Under the pieces are notes generated by a model. The model did no database searches and had not been told where the DNA came from. It saw nothing but the letters and a program-made list of their open reading frames with translations. A stretch of 64,000 bases of DNA from Betaproteobacteria bacterium (GTDB lineage: Bacteria > Pseudomonadota > Gammaproteobacteria > Burkholderiales > Casimicrobiaceae): NCBI GenBank assembly GCA_016717855.1, contig JADKEV010000039.1, positions 8,505 to 72,504 of the forward strand, in the 5' to 3' direction. The position numbers and the translations under genes were made by a program. Below, piece after piece: positions 8,658 to 17,379 of this stretch. Within the stretch, counting starts at the first letter, position 1, and every line of letters starts with the position of its first letter.

Positions 8658-9672
8658 TGCCTGGACGCCCCAGGTAAACGGGGTGGTCGTGAGCATCCGG
8701 AACACGCTCGACTGCCTGCGGCGCCAGGGGCATGAAGCGATGGTGATCGAGCCAGGGCAGTTCCGCACCATCCCCTGTCCCAGCTATCCGGAGATCAGGC
8801 TGGCTTTGCGTCCGGCACGCGGCGTCACACGCGCGATCGAGTCGTTTGCGCCTGATTCAATCCACATTGCCACGGAAGGGCCGCTGGGCCTCGCCACAAG
8901 GCGCCACTGCGTGCGCAACGGGATCCCGTTCACCACCGCCTATCACACGCAGTTTCCGCGCTATATTCGAGCGCGCATCGCGCTGCCGCTTGCATGGACC
9001 TATCGCTGGCTGCGCTGGTTCCACGGACCGTCGCAGGCGGTCATGACGGCGACGCCGGCAATGCGCGAGGAACTCGTGCAACAAGGATTTCGCAACGTCG
9101 TCCACTGGGGCCGCGGCGTGGATACGGCCATCTTCCGGCCCGGTTCGCGCGCGCCGGGAGGCTATCCGCAACCGGTGTTCCTGTATGTCGGCCGCGTCTC
9201 GGTCGAGAAGAACATCGACGCGTTTCTCGCCCTGGACTTGCCCGGGACCAAGGTGGTGGTGGGCGACGGCCCGGAGCGGGTGCGCCTGCAACGCGAGTTC
9301 CCCGATGCGGTGTTTGTCGGGGCGAAGTCAGGTGCCGAGCTCGCCAGCTATTACCAGCGTGCCGACGTGTTCGTGTTTCCGAGCCTGACCGACACCTTCG
9401 GCCTGGTTCTTGCCGAAGCGATGGCCTGCGGCACGCCGGTTGCGGCCTTCCCGGTCACGGGTCCGATCGACGTCGTGACAGACCGGCGCGCCGGCGCGCT
9501 CGATGCCGACCTGCGCCGCGCGTGCATGGCCGCGCTCAACCTCGATCGAGCCGAGGTCGCGCGTTTCGGCAGCACATTCTCGTGGGATGACGCCACCCGG
9601 GACTTTCTGTTCCACCTGCGGCAGGGCGCCATCCCCCGCCGGCGCAACCGGCACGCCGGCGCCCCTGCCTGA
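8635..9672 (+). CDS. agt: GT4 glycosyltransferase, Agt-like, for glycolipid synthesis
   Basis: 345-aa GT-B fold glycosyltransferase of family 4. The N-terminal domain begins with DAWTPQVNGVVVS, typical of lipid glycosyltransferases. The C-terminal nucleotide-sugar half has FLYVGRVSVEKN and the E-x7-E region in TDTFGLVLAEAMACGTPVAA. It probably adds sugars to diacylglycerol released by the neighbouring PlcP-like enzyme, replacing phospholipids during phosphate shortage. It overlaps the upstream gene by 23 nt and ends 9 nt before convergent phoB. A mannosyltransferase for another glycolipid is the main alternative. Confidence 0.78.
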   Translation: MRLLLATDAWTPQVNGVVVSIRNTLDCLRRQGHEAMVIEPGQFRTIPCPSYPEIRLALRPARGVTRAIESFAPDSIHIATEGPLGLATRRHCVRNGIPFTTAYHTQFPRYIRARIALPLAWTYRWLRWFHGPSQAVMTATPAMREELVQQGFRNVVHWGRGVDTAIFRPGSRAPGGYPQPVFLYVGRVSVEKNIDAFLALDLPGTKVVVGDGPERVRLQREFPDAVFVGAKSGAELASYYQRADVFVFPSLTDTFGLVLAEAMACGTPVAAFPVTGPIDVVTDRRAGALDADLRRACMAALNLDRAEVARFGSTFSWDDATRDFLFHLRQGAIPRRRNRHAGAPA

Positions 9673-9681
9673 CCCGGACGG

Positions 9682-10374
9682 TCAGCCCAGCGCCTCCGGC
9701 GCGCACCGGTAGCCAACACCGCGCACTGTCTCAATCAGGCCATCGACCCCGCGATTGCGCAGCGCGGCGCGCAATCGGCGTATGTACACGTCGACCGTGC
9801 GCAACTCCAGGAAGCGATGGTCGCCCCAGACGCGATCGAGAACCTGGTCGCGGGAGAAGACCCGGTCGGGGTTGGCGAGAAAAAACTGCAACAGCTTGAA
9901 TTCGGTCGGACCGAGGATGATCTCCTGGTCCTGGATCGTGACCCGGTAGCGGACCGGGTCCAGCTGGACGGTCCCGACTCTTAGCGGATCGCCGGCGTCT
10001 TCCGGACTGCGCCGCCGCAGCACCGCCTTGATTCGCGCCAGCAGCTCCTTGGGGCTGAATGGCTTGGTCAGGTAGTCGTCGGCGCCATGCTCGAGGCCGG
10101 CCAGCTTGTCCGGCTCGTCGCCGCGAGCGGTGACCATGATGATGGGCAGCGACCGGGTCCTGCGGTCGGCGCGCAATAGTTTCGCCAACGCCAGTCCGGA
10201 CATCTGTGGCAGCATCCAGTCCAGCACGATCACGTCCGGCAGCTCGCGCTTGATCGACTCCATGGCAATCTCCGCGGACAGCGCTTGCGTCACCTTGTAT
10301 CCCGCCTGCGTGAGCGAGAACGCCAGCAACTCCTGGATTGCCCTGTCGTCTTCAACCACCAATACACTCGTCAT
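9682..10374 (-). CDS. phoB: PhoB phosphate regulon response regulator
   Basis: 230-aa OmpR-class regulator. The receiver domain has acidic residues Asp9-Asp10, phosphoacceptor Asp52 in VLDWMLPQMSG and the KPFSPKEL loop. The winged-helix domain includes GPTEFKLLQFFLANPDRVFSRDQ and RTVDVYIRRLRAAL, which match PhoB closely. It is last in a ppk1-sixA-phoB operon with a Pho box in front, so it should be autoactivated. No phoR sensor gene lies nearby, which is unusual. Confidence 0.92.
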   Translation of the reverse strand: MTSVLVVEDDRAIQELLAFSLTQAGYKVTQALSAEIAMESIKRELPDVIVLDWMLPQMSGLALAKLLRADRRTRSLPIIMVTARGDEPDKLAGLEHGADDYLTKPFSPKELLARIKAVLRRRSPEDAGDPLRVGTVQLDPVRYRVTIQDQEIILGPTEFKLLQFFLANPDRVFSRDQVLDRVWGDHRFLELRTVDVYIRRLRAALRNRGVDGLIETVRGVGYRCAPEALG

Positions 10375-10381
10375 GCGTTCC

Positions 10382-10846
10382 TCAAACGAAATCCGGCCCC
10401 ATCACGGCGCGCAATACCGCGTGCGTGCTGTCGTCCTTGACCCGGTTGGACAGCCACCAGACGTTGGCCTTGCGTATCGTCCAGTCCTGCACGCTTCCCG
10501 ACAACAGCATCGCGGCGACCTGGCCGAGCGCTGGTTGATGGCCGATGATGACCACCGGTTCGCGCGCATCCGGCCAGCCCGCGATGTTCAGGATCTCGGC
10601 CGGCAACGCACCCGGCGCCAGCTCCTTCACCAGCTTGAACTTGCGTCCCATCGCCGCGGCCGTCTGCTCGCAGCGTTCGGCCGTGCTCGACAGGATACGG
10701 CAGTTCTCCGGCAGGTTGCGATCCAGCCAGTGGCCGACCTTCGCCGCCTGCTTGTGTCCTTTCGGGGTCAGCTCCCGCCCGTGGTCCGGCTCCCCGATGG
10801 CCGCTTCGGCATGCCGCCACAGTAGAAGATCCATTTGCCGACTCAT
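10382..10846 (-). CDS. sixA: SixA-like phosphohistidine phosphatase
   Basis: 154-aa member of the histidine phosphatase superfamily. The RHAEA motif places catalytic His12 near the N-terminus; the second catalytic His is in VVIIGHQPALGQ. SixA enzymes dephosphorylate phosphohistidine on phosphotransfer proteins such as NPr or ArcB domains. Its start overlaps the ppk1 stop (ATGA) and 7 nt separate it from phoB, so the three genes form one unit. A polyphosphate-related substrate is possible given the context. Confidence 0.82.
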   Translation of the reverse strand: MSRQMDLLLWRHAEAAIGEPDHGRELTPKGHKQAAKVGHWLDRNLPENCRILSSTAERCEQTAAAMGRKFKLVKELAPGALPAEILNIAGWPDAREPVVIIGHQPALGQVAAMLLSGSVQDWTIRKANVWWLSNRVKDDSTHAVLRAVMGPDFV

Positions 10847-12903
10847 CTCTTTTCCGCGCTGCCTTCCGGGATCGCCGCCAACAGCGCTTCCTGGGCGCAG
10901 AACCGTTTCCCGCGGCTCGACTTCAACCGCTTGTAATCGCCGTCGGCAGTCAGCGCCCACGCATTGGTGTTGTCCGCGAGATAGGGTTTGAGCCCCTCGT
11001 CGATCACGCGCTTCTTCAGCTTGCGATCCAGCACCGGGAAGGCCGCCTCGATCCGGCCAAAGAGGTTGCGGCCCATCCAGTCCGCGCTCGCCAGCCAGAC
11101 GTCCTGCTCGCCATCGTTGCGGAAGCAGTAGATCCGGCTGTGCTCGAGGAACCTGCCGACGATCGAGCGCACCCGGATGTTCTCCGACAATCCCGGGACC
11201 CCGGGCCGCAAGGCACAGGCGCCCCGGACTATCAGGTCGACGACGACGCCCGCCTGCGCCGCGGCATAGAGCGCCTTGATGACCGATTCGTCCAGCAGCG
11301 CATTCATCTTGGCGATGATGCGCGCCGGCTTGCCGTCTTTCGCGACCTGCGCTTCGCGGGCGATCGCGGCGAGCACCCTCTTGTGCAACGTGAACGGCGC
11401 GACCCACAGCAGGCGCAATGGCTTGAGCTTGACCATGCTGGTCAGGTGCAGGAAAAGTTCGCTCACTTCGAGGCAAAGTTCGGCATTTGCGGTCAGCAGT
11501 CCGAAATCCGTGTACAGACGCGTGGTGACCGGATGGTAGTTGCCGGTGCCCAGGTGTGCATAGTAAGCCAGCGCCGCGCCTTCGCGGCGGACGACGAGCG
11601 CCATCTTGGCGTGCGTCTTGAGCCCCACCACGCCGTACACGACCTGCGCCCCCACCGCTTCCAGCCGCTCGGCCCAGTTGATGTTCGCCTCTTCGTCGAA
11701 ACGCGCCTTGAGTTCGACAACGACGGTGACTTCCTTGCCACGCTGCGCAGCCAGGATCAGCGCCTCCATCAGCGCGGAATCGTTGCTGGTCCGGTAGATC
11801 GTCTGCTTGATCGCGACGACCGCCGGATCGGCGGCGGCACAGGCGATGAAGTCGATCACCGTCTGGAACGAATCGAAGGGATGGTGCAGCAGGACGTCGC
11901 CCCTGCCGAGCACCGCGAAGGGGTCGGTTGGCCAAGCCGCGCCACCCTGCCGGCGCGCCACGAAACCGGGGTAACGCAGGTCGGGGCGGTCGACCCGGTC
12001 GACCATTTCGCGCAGGCGTACCAGATTGACCGGGCCATCGACGCGAAACAACGTGTCGGCGGGCAATCCGAATTCACGCAGGAGAAATTCCGCCAGATGC
12101 TCCGGGCACTGCGCACCCACCTCCAGGCGCACCGCATGACCGAACTGGCGCTGGGAGAGCTCCCCGGACAGGGCGTGGCGCAGGTTGCGCACTTCGTTCT
12201 CGTCGACTGCAAGATCGCTGTCGCGGGTGACGCGGAACTGAGAGTAGCCGACCACCTCCCGCCCGCCGAAAATATCGCTGATATGAGAGCGGATCACCGA
12301 AGACAGCAGCACAAACGCATGCCGGCCCCTGCTCAACTCAGGCGGCAGCGCGATGATGCGCGGGAGCACGCGCGGCGCGCGCACGATCGAGACTACCGTC
12401 ACCCGTCCGAAGGCGTCGGTGCCGCCGAGCTCCACGGCGAAGTTCAGGCTCTTGTTGGCGATTTGCGGGAACGGGTGCGAAGGATCGAGCCCGATCGGCG
12501 TCAGCAGGGGCTTGACCTCCCGAAAAAAGTAGTCCCGCACCCATGCCCTCTGCTCCGGACTGCGGTCGGAATGATGCACCAGCGAGATGCCTTCCGCGGC
12601 CAGCGCCGGCAGCAACACTTCGTTGTACAGCGCGTACTGGGCGGCAACCAGGTCCTGGCAGGTCGCCAGCAGCGCGCGGTATCCTTCCCCCTCGACCAGC
12701 CGGACCGGCGCCCGCGTATCGTGCCTGCGCAACTGCTCGGCCAGATTGGAGACCCTGATCTCGAAAAACTCGTCCAGGTTGCTGCTGAATATGCACAGGA
12801 AGCGCAGGCGCTCCAGCAAGGGAAGCGACGGATCTGCCGCCTGCGCCAGGACGCGGCGGTTGAACAGGAGCTGCGAGGCTTCCCGATTGAAGAACAGATC
12901 CAA
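10843..12903 (-). CDS. ppk1: polyphosphate kinase 1
   Basis: 686-aa PPK1, the reversible enzyme that makes polyphosphate from ATP. The N-terminal domain has FFNREASQLLFNRRVLAQA and FCIFSSNLDEFFEIRVSNL-type residues. The first phospholipase D-like domain carries KTHAKMALVVRR, whose His is the likely phosphorylated residue, and HLGTGNYHP follows. Length is normal for the family. It heads the ppk1-sixA-phoB operon and is preceded by a Pho box at 12950-12967, so phosphate starvation should raise polyphosphate turnover. Confidence 0.95.
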   Translation of the reverse strand: MDLFFNREASQLLFNRRVLAQAADPSLPLLERLRFLCIFSSNLDEFFEIRVSNLAEQLRRHDTRAPVRLVEGEGYRALLATCQDLVAAQYALYNEVLLPALAAEGISLVHHSDRSPEQRAWVRDYFFREVKPLLTPIGLDPSHPFPQIANKSLNFAVELGGTDAFGRVTVVSIVRAPRVLPRIIALPPELSRGRHAFVLLSSVIRSHISDIFGGREVVGYSQFRVTRDSDLAVDENEVRNLRHALSGELSQRQFGHAVRLEVGAQCPEHLAEFLLREFGLPADTLFRVDGPVNLVRLREMVDRVDRPDLRYPGFVARRQGGAAWPTDPFAVLGRGDVLLHHPFDSFQTVIDFIACAAADPAVVAIKQTIYRTSNDSALMEALILAAQRGKEVTVVVELKARFDEEANINWAERLEAVGAQVVYGVVGLKTHAKMALVVRREGAALAYYAHLGTGNYHPVTTRLYTDFGLLTANAELCLEVSELFLHLTSMVKLKPLRLLWVAPFTLHKRVLAAIAREAQVAKDGKPARIIAKMNALLDESVIKALYAAAQAGVVVDLIVRGACALRPGVPGLSENIRVRSIVGRFLEHSRIYCFRNDGEQDVWLASADWMGRNLFGRIEAAFPVLDRKLKKRVIDEGLKPYLADNTNAWALTADGDYKRLKSSRGKRFCAQEALLAAIPEGSAEKR

Positions 12904-12949
12904 GGCGGCTCGATGCGAAGATGCAGAAGGACGAGCCTAACAGCGGTAT

Positions 12950-12967
12950 GTGACAGCTTGGTGACAC
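12950..12967 (-). promoter_or_regulatory. PhoB box for ppk1-sixA-phoB
   Basis: Minus strand GTGTCAC-CAAG-CTGTCAC, a near-consensus 7-4-7 direct repeat 47 nt upstream of ppk1. The 18 nt at 12949-12966 are identical to 86-103. Confidence 0.75.
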
Positions 12968-13073
12968 GCCGTCGAGTTGCACCGGGTCATGCCAGGCTCC
13001 TGTGCGGCACGGCGCGGCATTGACAACACCCGCGGCCCATGACAGTCTGACTAGTACAATATCCGGCTTATCC

Positions 13074-13084
13074 GGGGGGGGGGG
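13074..13084 (+). repeat. 11-nt poly-G tract
   Basis: A run of 11 G residues in the ppk2 leader, about 75 nt before the gene. Such tracts slip easily in replication and in sequencing. It could vary the promoter or leader length, or the count may be wrong. Confidence 0.6.
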
Positions 13085-13160
13085 ACGGCTCGGCGGGCCG
13101 GCGTGGTGCGCCGATTCATCGCTCCAACCAATCCCACTTACTTCGATGGAGCGTGATTCG

Positions 13161-14285
13161 ATGGAGAAGAAAATGACCCTGCCCGCGGGCCCCGCCACCA
13201 GCACGGCGAAGGACACGGTGCCGCCCCGTGCGCGGAAGCGGGTCCCCCGGCCGGTGGCCGCAGGCGATATCGGACCCACCGCCAGCCTGGAAGCGATGGA
13301 AAAGTACGCGGTTGGGGAAGGCATCGCTGCGGCGCAGGAGGCGCAGGCCAACGCACTGGAGGACATTCTGGCGGGGCGCTCGCCCGTCGATGCCGCGCAG
13401 TTGATGAAAACGGTGCTCAGGGAACAGCAAGCCCGTGCGCGTAAGCTGCCTCCGGCCGCGGACGAAGAACTGGCCGACGACTGGCGCACTGGCGGGTATC
13501 CGTACAAGAACCTGATGTCGCGCAAGAATTACGAGCGGCAGAAGTACCGGCTGCAGGTGGAACTGCTGAAGGTGCAAGCCTGGGTCAAGGAAACGGGGCA
13601 GAAGGTAGTTATTCTGTTCGAAGGGCGTGATGCCGCGGGCAAGGGCGGTACCATCAAGCGCTTCATGGAGCATCTCAACCCGCGCGGAGCGCGGGTTGTC
13701 GCGCTGGAAAAACCGACCGAGGGGGAGCGCGGGGAGTGGTATTTCCAGCGCTACGTGCGCCATCTGCCCACCGCGGGCGAGATCGTGATGTTCGACCGTT
13801 CCTGGTACAACCGCGCCGGCGTCGAACGCGTCATGGGGTTTTGCACGCAAAAGGAATACCTGGAGTTCATGCGGCAAGCGCCCGAGTTCGAACGCATGCT
13901 GGTGCACAACAACATCCACCTGATCAAGTTCTGGTTTTCGGTCAGCCGCACCGAACAGCGCCGCCGCTTCGGCGAACGCGAGGCGCATCCGCTCAAGCAG
14001 TGGAAGCTCTCTCCCGTCGATATGGCGTCGCTCGACAAGTGGGACGCGTACACCAAGGCCAAGGAAGCGACATTCTTCTACACCGACACGGCGGATGCGC
14101 CGTGGACGGTGATCAAGTCCGATTGCAAGAAGCGCGCGCGCCTGAACGCGATGCGCTTTGTCCTGCACCGGCTGCCCTACGCCAACAAGGATCTCGAGCG
14201 CATCGGCCAGCTCGACCCGCTGCTCGTCGGGCGGGCGCAGGTCGTCTTCGAACAGGGAGAACAGACCGGGGCGCCGGCACTCTGA
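13161..14285 (+). CDS. ppk2: polyphosphate kinase 2 family protein
   Basis: 374-aa PPK2-family nucleotide phosphotransferase that uses polyphosphate to phosphorylate ADP or GDP. The core begins near residue 110 (YKNLMSRKNYERQKYRLQVE). The Walker A is FEGRDAAGKGGTIKRF and the Walker B/lid region is FDRSWYNRAGVERVMGF. About 100 extra N-terminal residues precede the core. ATG 13161 was chosen for the GGAG 9 nt upstream; ATG 13146 in frame is possible. It is divergent from ppk1 and lies within a polyphosphate gene block. Confidence 0.9.
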   Translation: MEKKMTLPAGPATSTAKDTVPPRARKRVPRPVAAGDIGPTASLEAMEKYAVGEGIAAAQEAQANALEDILAGRSPVDAAQLMKTVLREQQARARKLPPAADEELADDWRTGGYPYKNLMSRKNYERQKYRLQVELLKVQAWVKETGQKVVILFEGRDAAGKGGTIKRFMEHLNPRGARVVALEKPTEGERGEWYFQRYVRHLPTAGEIVMFDRSWYNRAGVERVMGFCTQKEYLEFMRQAPEFERMLVHNNIHLIKFWFSVSRTEQRRRFGEREAHPLKQWKLSPVDMASLDKWDAYTKAKEATFFYTDTADAPWTVIKSDCKKRARLNAMRFVLHRLPYANKDLERIGQLDPLLVGRAQVVFEQGEQTGAPAL

Positions 14286-14307
14286 CGAGAGCGCGCACCA
14301 CCGTCGT

Positions 14308-15705
14308 TTACTCCGGTGCCGTGGCCTTGATCTTCCCCGACTTGACCGCGGCAACGAACACGCCGTGGTCGCTCTCGGTCCGGTCGGCATAGGCAACGGC
14401 GAACTTCGCAATGGCCTTTTCGAACGCATCGCCATTGCCCAGATAGCCCGAAATCATCGCGGCATCGCCCGCCTTGGCGTGCGCGCGCGCGAGTTCCCAG
14501 CTGCAAACCTGCGCATAGTCGACAAAGTCCTCCGCCGAGAACGCGCCGGAATCGAGCGTGAACTTCATGTCGTTCAACTGCCGGACGTAGAAATCCGACT
14601 TCAGTTCCGGTTCCCGGAACCAGCCGAGAAAGATGTCGCTGGTGGCCTGCATCAGATGTTGCCCCACCACAACGCGCAGCCCCTGGTTCAGGTGCCGAGC
14701 CCGGCCGGCAAAGGGTTCGAGCGCCGAAGGTCGCGCCTCCTTGATCTGCAGGAAGAGCGGATCTTTGGCCCCGGCCATCAGCAGGGCGACCGCGCAGCGC
14801 ATCCCGACACTGCCCACGCCGACCACCTTTGCCGCGACGTCGGCCAGCGTGAAGCGGCTGAGCAACACGCGGCGTTCCTCGGGGAGCGTTTTCACGTAAT
14901 GGAGGAGAAACGCCCGGACTTCGCTCTCGAAATGCTTGACATCGTTCAGATGGTAGATCAGCGGAGGCTGGTCGATGATCTGCGGCCTTTCACCGACCTT
15001 TTGCGCAAGTGTCGCAAAGGTCTTTTCCGCCGTGTGGCGCGCTGCCTTGTCGATCAATGCCTGGCGTTTCTTGCGCGTCCTGGAATTGTTGGCCATCTTC
15101 ACGAGCTCCACTGCCCCGATACGGAAGTACCAGATATCCATGACGTCCATCCGGGCGAACTCGGCCATGCGCTCCCGGTACGTTCGCGCCGCCGCCATGG
15201 CTGCGTCGGAGCAATTCCGGTCCGACACGCCCTCCTCGCGGGCGGCGACCACAACGCTGGCGGCCAGCCTCTTCACATCCCACTCGAAGGGTCCGGGGAG
15301 GGTCTGATCGAAATCGTTGATGCCGAAGAGCAGGGCCTGCTCCGGACTCGCAAACCCGCCGAAGTTCCTGACGTGACAATCACCGCAAAGCTGGGTTTCG
15401 ATTCCTGTCGCAGGCAGCCGTCCGATGTCTTCCATCATCACCGCAACCGCACCGCGCAGAAAGGAAAATGGCGACGGCAGCATCCGGCCATGGCGGATCG
15501 GTATGAGATCGGATAGGCGGCCAGCGTTGTCCTTGCGCAAGATGGCAAGGAGATCGCGCCGCGGCGCAGGTGGTTCGAGGTCGGCAAGCAGCGAACGGGG
15601 ACAATTCTCCCGCCGCGCATTGCCGATCGCTTTCCGTTCGGCGACGGTGAGCAGCGCAGGCCTGGGCGAACGCGATGGCCGTGCTGTATCCTTCGGCTTC
15701 GACAA
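14308..15705 (-). CDS. DUF2252 family protein
   Basis: 465-aa cytoplasmic protein of the DUF2252 family, which has a kinase-like fold but no established reaction. Visible family blocks are FLRGAVAVMMEDI, CGDCHVRNFGGFASPE and FGINDFDQTLPGPFEWDVKRLAAS. The start was set at TTG 15705 because AAGGAGG sits about 5 nt upstream; the longer frame from 15828 has no such signal. It is convergent with ppk2 and divergent from ppx, so it may be linked to polyphosphate metabolism, but that rests on position only. Confidence 0.82.
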   Translation of the reverse strand: MSKPKDTARPSRSPRPALLTVAERKAIGNARRENCPRSLLADLEPPAPRRDLLAILRKDNAGRLSDLIPIRHGRMLPSPFSFLRGAVAVMMEDIGRLPATGIETQLCGDCHVRNFGGFASPEQALLFGINDFDQTLPGPFEWDVKRLAASVVVAAREEGVSDRNCSDAAMAAARTYRERMAEFARMDVMDIWYFRIGAVELVKMANNSRTRKKRQALIDKAARHTAEKTFATLAQKVGERPQIIDQPPLIYHLNDVKHFESEVRAFLLHYVKTLPEERRVLLSRFTLADVAAKVVGVGSVGMRCAVALLMAGAKDPLFLQIKEARPSALEPFAGRARHLNQGLRVVVGQHLMQATSDIFLGWFREPELKSDFYVRQLNDMKFTLDSGAFSAEDFVDYAQVCSWELARAHAKAGDAAMISGYLGNGDAFEKAIAKFAVAYADRTESDHGVFVAAVKSGKIKATAPE

Positions 15706-15866
15706 AGATCCTCCTTTTGTCAGTACGGCAAGTGGCGATCGTCGCCTGCCCGCGCATGATACATGGCCGGCAACCTGCGGCACGCATTGACGCAGCAGAG
15801 ACAGGATAAGCGGCACGCAGCACAGCACTCACATCGGTTCAGACAGAAGACGCTCCCCCTACTTAC

Positions 15867-17357
15867 ATGCAGGAATACGACACTCTCGCCGCGGTCGACC
15901 TCGGCTCCAATTCCTTTCATCTGCAAGTCGTGCGTGTGGTCGACGGGCAGATCTACGAACTGGACTCCATCAAGGAAACAGTGCGGCTCGGCGCCGGGCT
16001 CGAGGCCGACAAACGCCTGTCGGAAGCGGCGCAGGACACGGCCCTCGCCTGCCTGAACCGCTTCGGTGAGCGGCTGCGCGGCTTCGCGCCCGAGGCGGTG
16101 CGCGCGGTGGGGACCAACGCCTTGCGCGTTGCCAGGAACACCAAGTCATTTCTGTCCCGGGCGGAAAAAGTGCTTGGCTTTCCCATCGAGATCATCGCGG
16201 GGCGGGAGGAGGCGCGGCTAATCTATGTCGGCGTAGCGCACAGCCTGCCGGTATCGCCCAAGCACCGGCTGGTGGTGGACATCGGGGGCGGCTCGACCGA
16301 GTGCATCATCGGCTCCGGCCTCGATCCCATCCACACCGAAAGTCTGTACATGGGCTGCGTGAGCCACACGCAGCGCTACTTCCCGGACGGCAAGATCAGC
16401 GCCTCGCGGATGCAGAAGGCCGAGCTGGCCGCGCGCGCCGAATTGCAGACGATCACCAGCGAATTCGCGGAGACGGGGTGGCAGGAGGCGTTCGGCTCCT
16501 CCGGAACCGCGCGGACCGTGGGGGAGATGATCGTGCAAGGCGGCTTCGGTGAACGCGCGATCACGCCGCACGGCATCGCCGGCCTGCGCGCCGCGCTGAT
16601 CGACGCCGGCAACTGGCGGGACCTGTCGATGCCGGGACTGCCCGCCGACCGGGTGCCGGTCATCGCGGGCGGCTTTGCGATCCTGGCCGCTGTCGTCGAG
16701 GAGCTGAACATCAAGCGCATGAGCCTGTCGGCCTACGCGCTGCGCCACGGCGTGCTGTTCGACCTGATCGGCCGCGCGCAGCACCACGACATGCGCGAGA
16801 TCACGGTGCGCCAATTCCTGCGCCGGTACCAGGTCGATCTGGCGCAAGCCGCGCGCGTCGAAGCTGTCTCCCATGCCTTGTTTGAAACGCTTGCCCCAGG
16901 ACTGCCGGACCCCCGGCGCGAGCATGCGCTGCAATTGCTGGCCTGGGCCGCGCGCCTGCACGAAATCGGCATCTCGATCTCCTACAGCGGCTATCACAAG
17001 CACTCCGCCTACATCGTCCAGAACGCGGACATGCCCGGATTCTCCAGGGCCGATCAGGCCAGCCTCGCGCTGCTGCTGCTGGCGCACCGGGGGTCGCTGA
17101 ACAAGCTGCGCGCGCTCGTCGCCAATGAAGACGATTGGGGGCTGATACTCGCGCTGCGGCTGGCCGTGCTGCTCAATCGCCGGCGGACCAACCGGGCAGC
17201 GCCGCCGGTGACGCTCTCCCGCGAGGACGGCAAGTTCCGCCTGGCCGTGGACCAGGCGTGGCTGGCCCAGCATCCGTTGTCGGAGGCCGCGCTGGACAAC
17301 GAAGTCGACCAGTGGAAAGCGATCGGCCTGAAGTTCCGGATTGACCCGACCGGGTAG
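15867..17357 (+). CDS. ppx: exopolyphosphatase (Ppx/GppA family)
   Basis: 496-aa phosphatase of the sugar kinase/Hsp70 fold that removes terminal phosphates from polyphosphate and may act on pppGpp. The first phosphate loop is AAVDLGSNSFHL, the second VVDIGGGSTE, and an HD-type C-terminal domain contains WAARLHEIG and YSGYHKHSAYI. Length fits the long, two-domain Ppx type. With ppk1 and ppk2 nearby it completes synthesis, use and breakdown of polyphosphate. Confidence 0.93.
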   Translation: MQEYDTLAAVDLGSNSFHLQVVRVVDGQIYELDSIKETVRLGAGLEADKRLSEAAQDTALACLNRFGERLRGFAPEAVRAVGTNALRVARNTKSFLSRAEKVLGFPIEIIAGREEARLIYVGVAHSLPVSPKHRLVVDIGGGSTECIIGSGLDPIHTESLYMGCVSHTQRYFPDGKISASRMQKAELAARAELQTITSEFAETGWQEAFGSSGTARTVGEMIVQGGFGERAITPHGIAGLRAALIDAGNWRDLSMPGLPADRVPVIAGGFAILAAVVEELNIKRMSLSAYALRHGVLFDLIGRAQHHDMREITVRQFLRRYQVDLAQAARVEAVSHALFETLAPGLPDPRREHALQLLAWAARLHEIGISISYSGYHKHSAYIVQNADMPGFSRADQASLALLLLAHRGSLNKLRALVANEDDWGLILALRLAVLLNRRRTNRAAPPVTLSREDGKFRLAVDQAWLAQHPLSEAALDNEVDQWKAIGLKFRIDPTG

Positions 17358-17379
17358 CCGCGCGGCGGCAGCCTGGCCG

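Noticed and set aside
11140..13023. Long plus-strand reading frame opposite ppk1
   Set aside because: It is the antisense shadow of ppk1 in GC-rich DNA, with an Arg/His-rich composition and no family features. Similar shadows lie opposite the oxidoreductase (19522-21567), thrS (26055-27992), pheT and dsrL.
13021..13060. PhoB box for ppk2
   Set aside because: CTGTCAT occurs on the minus strand only, and no second heptamer stands at the 11-nt period, so I did not call a site for ppk2.
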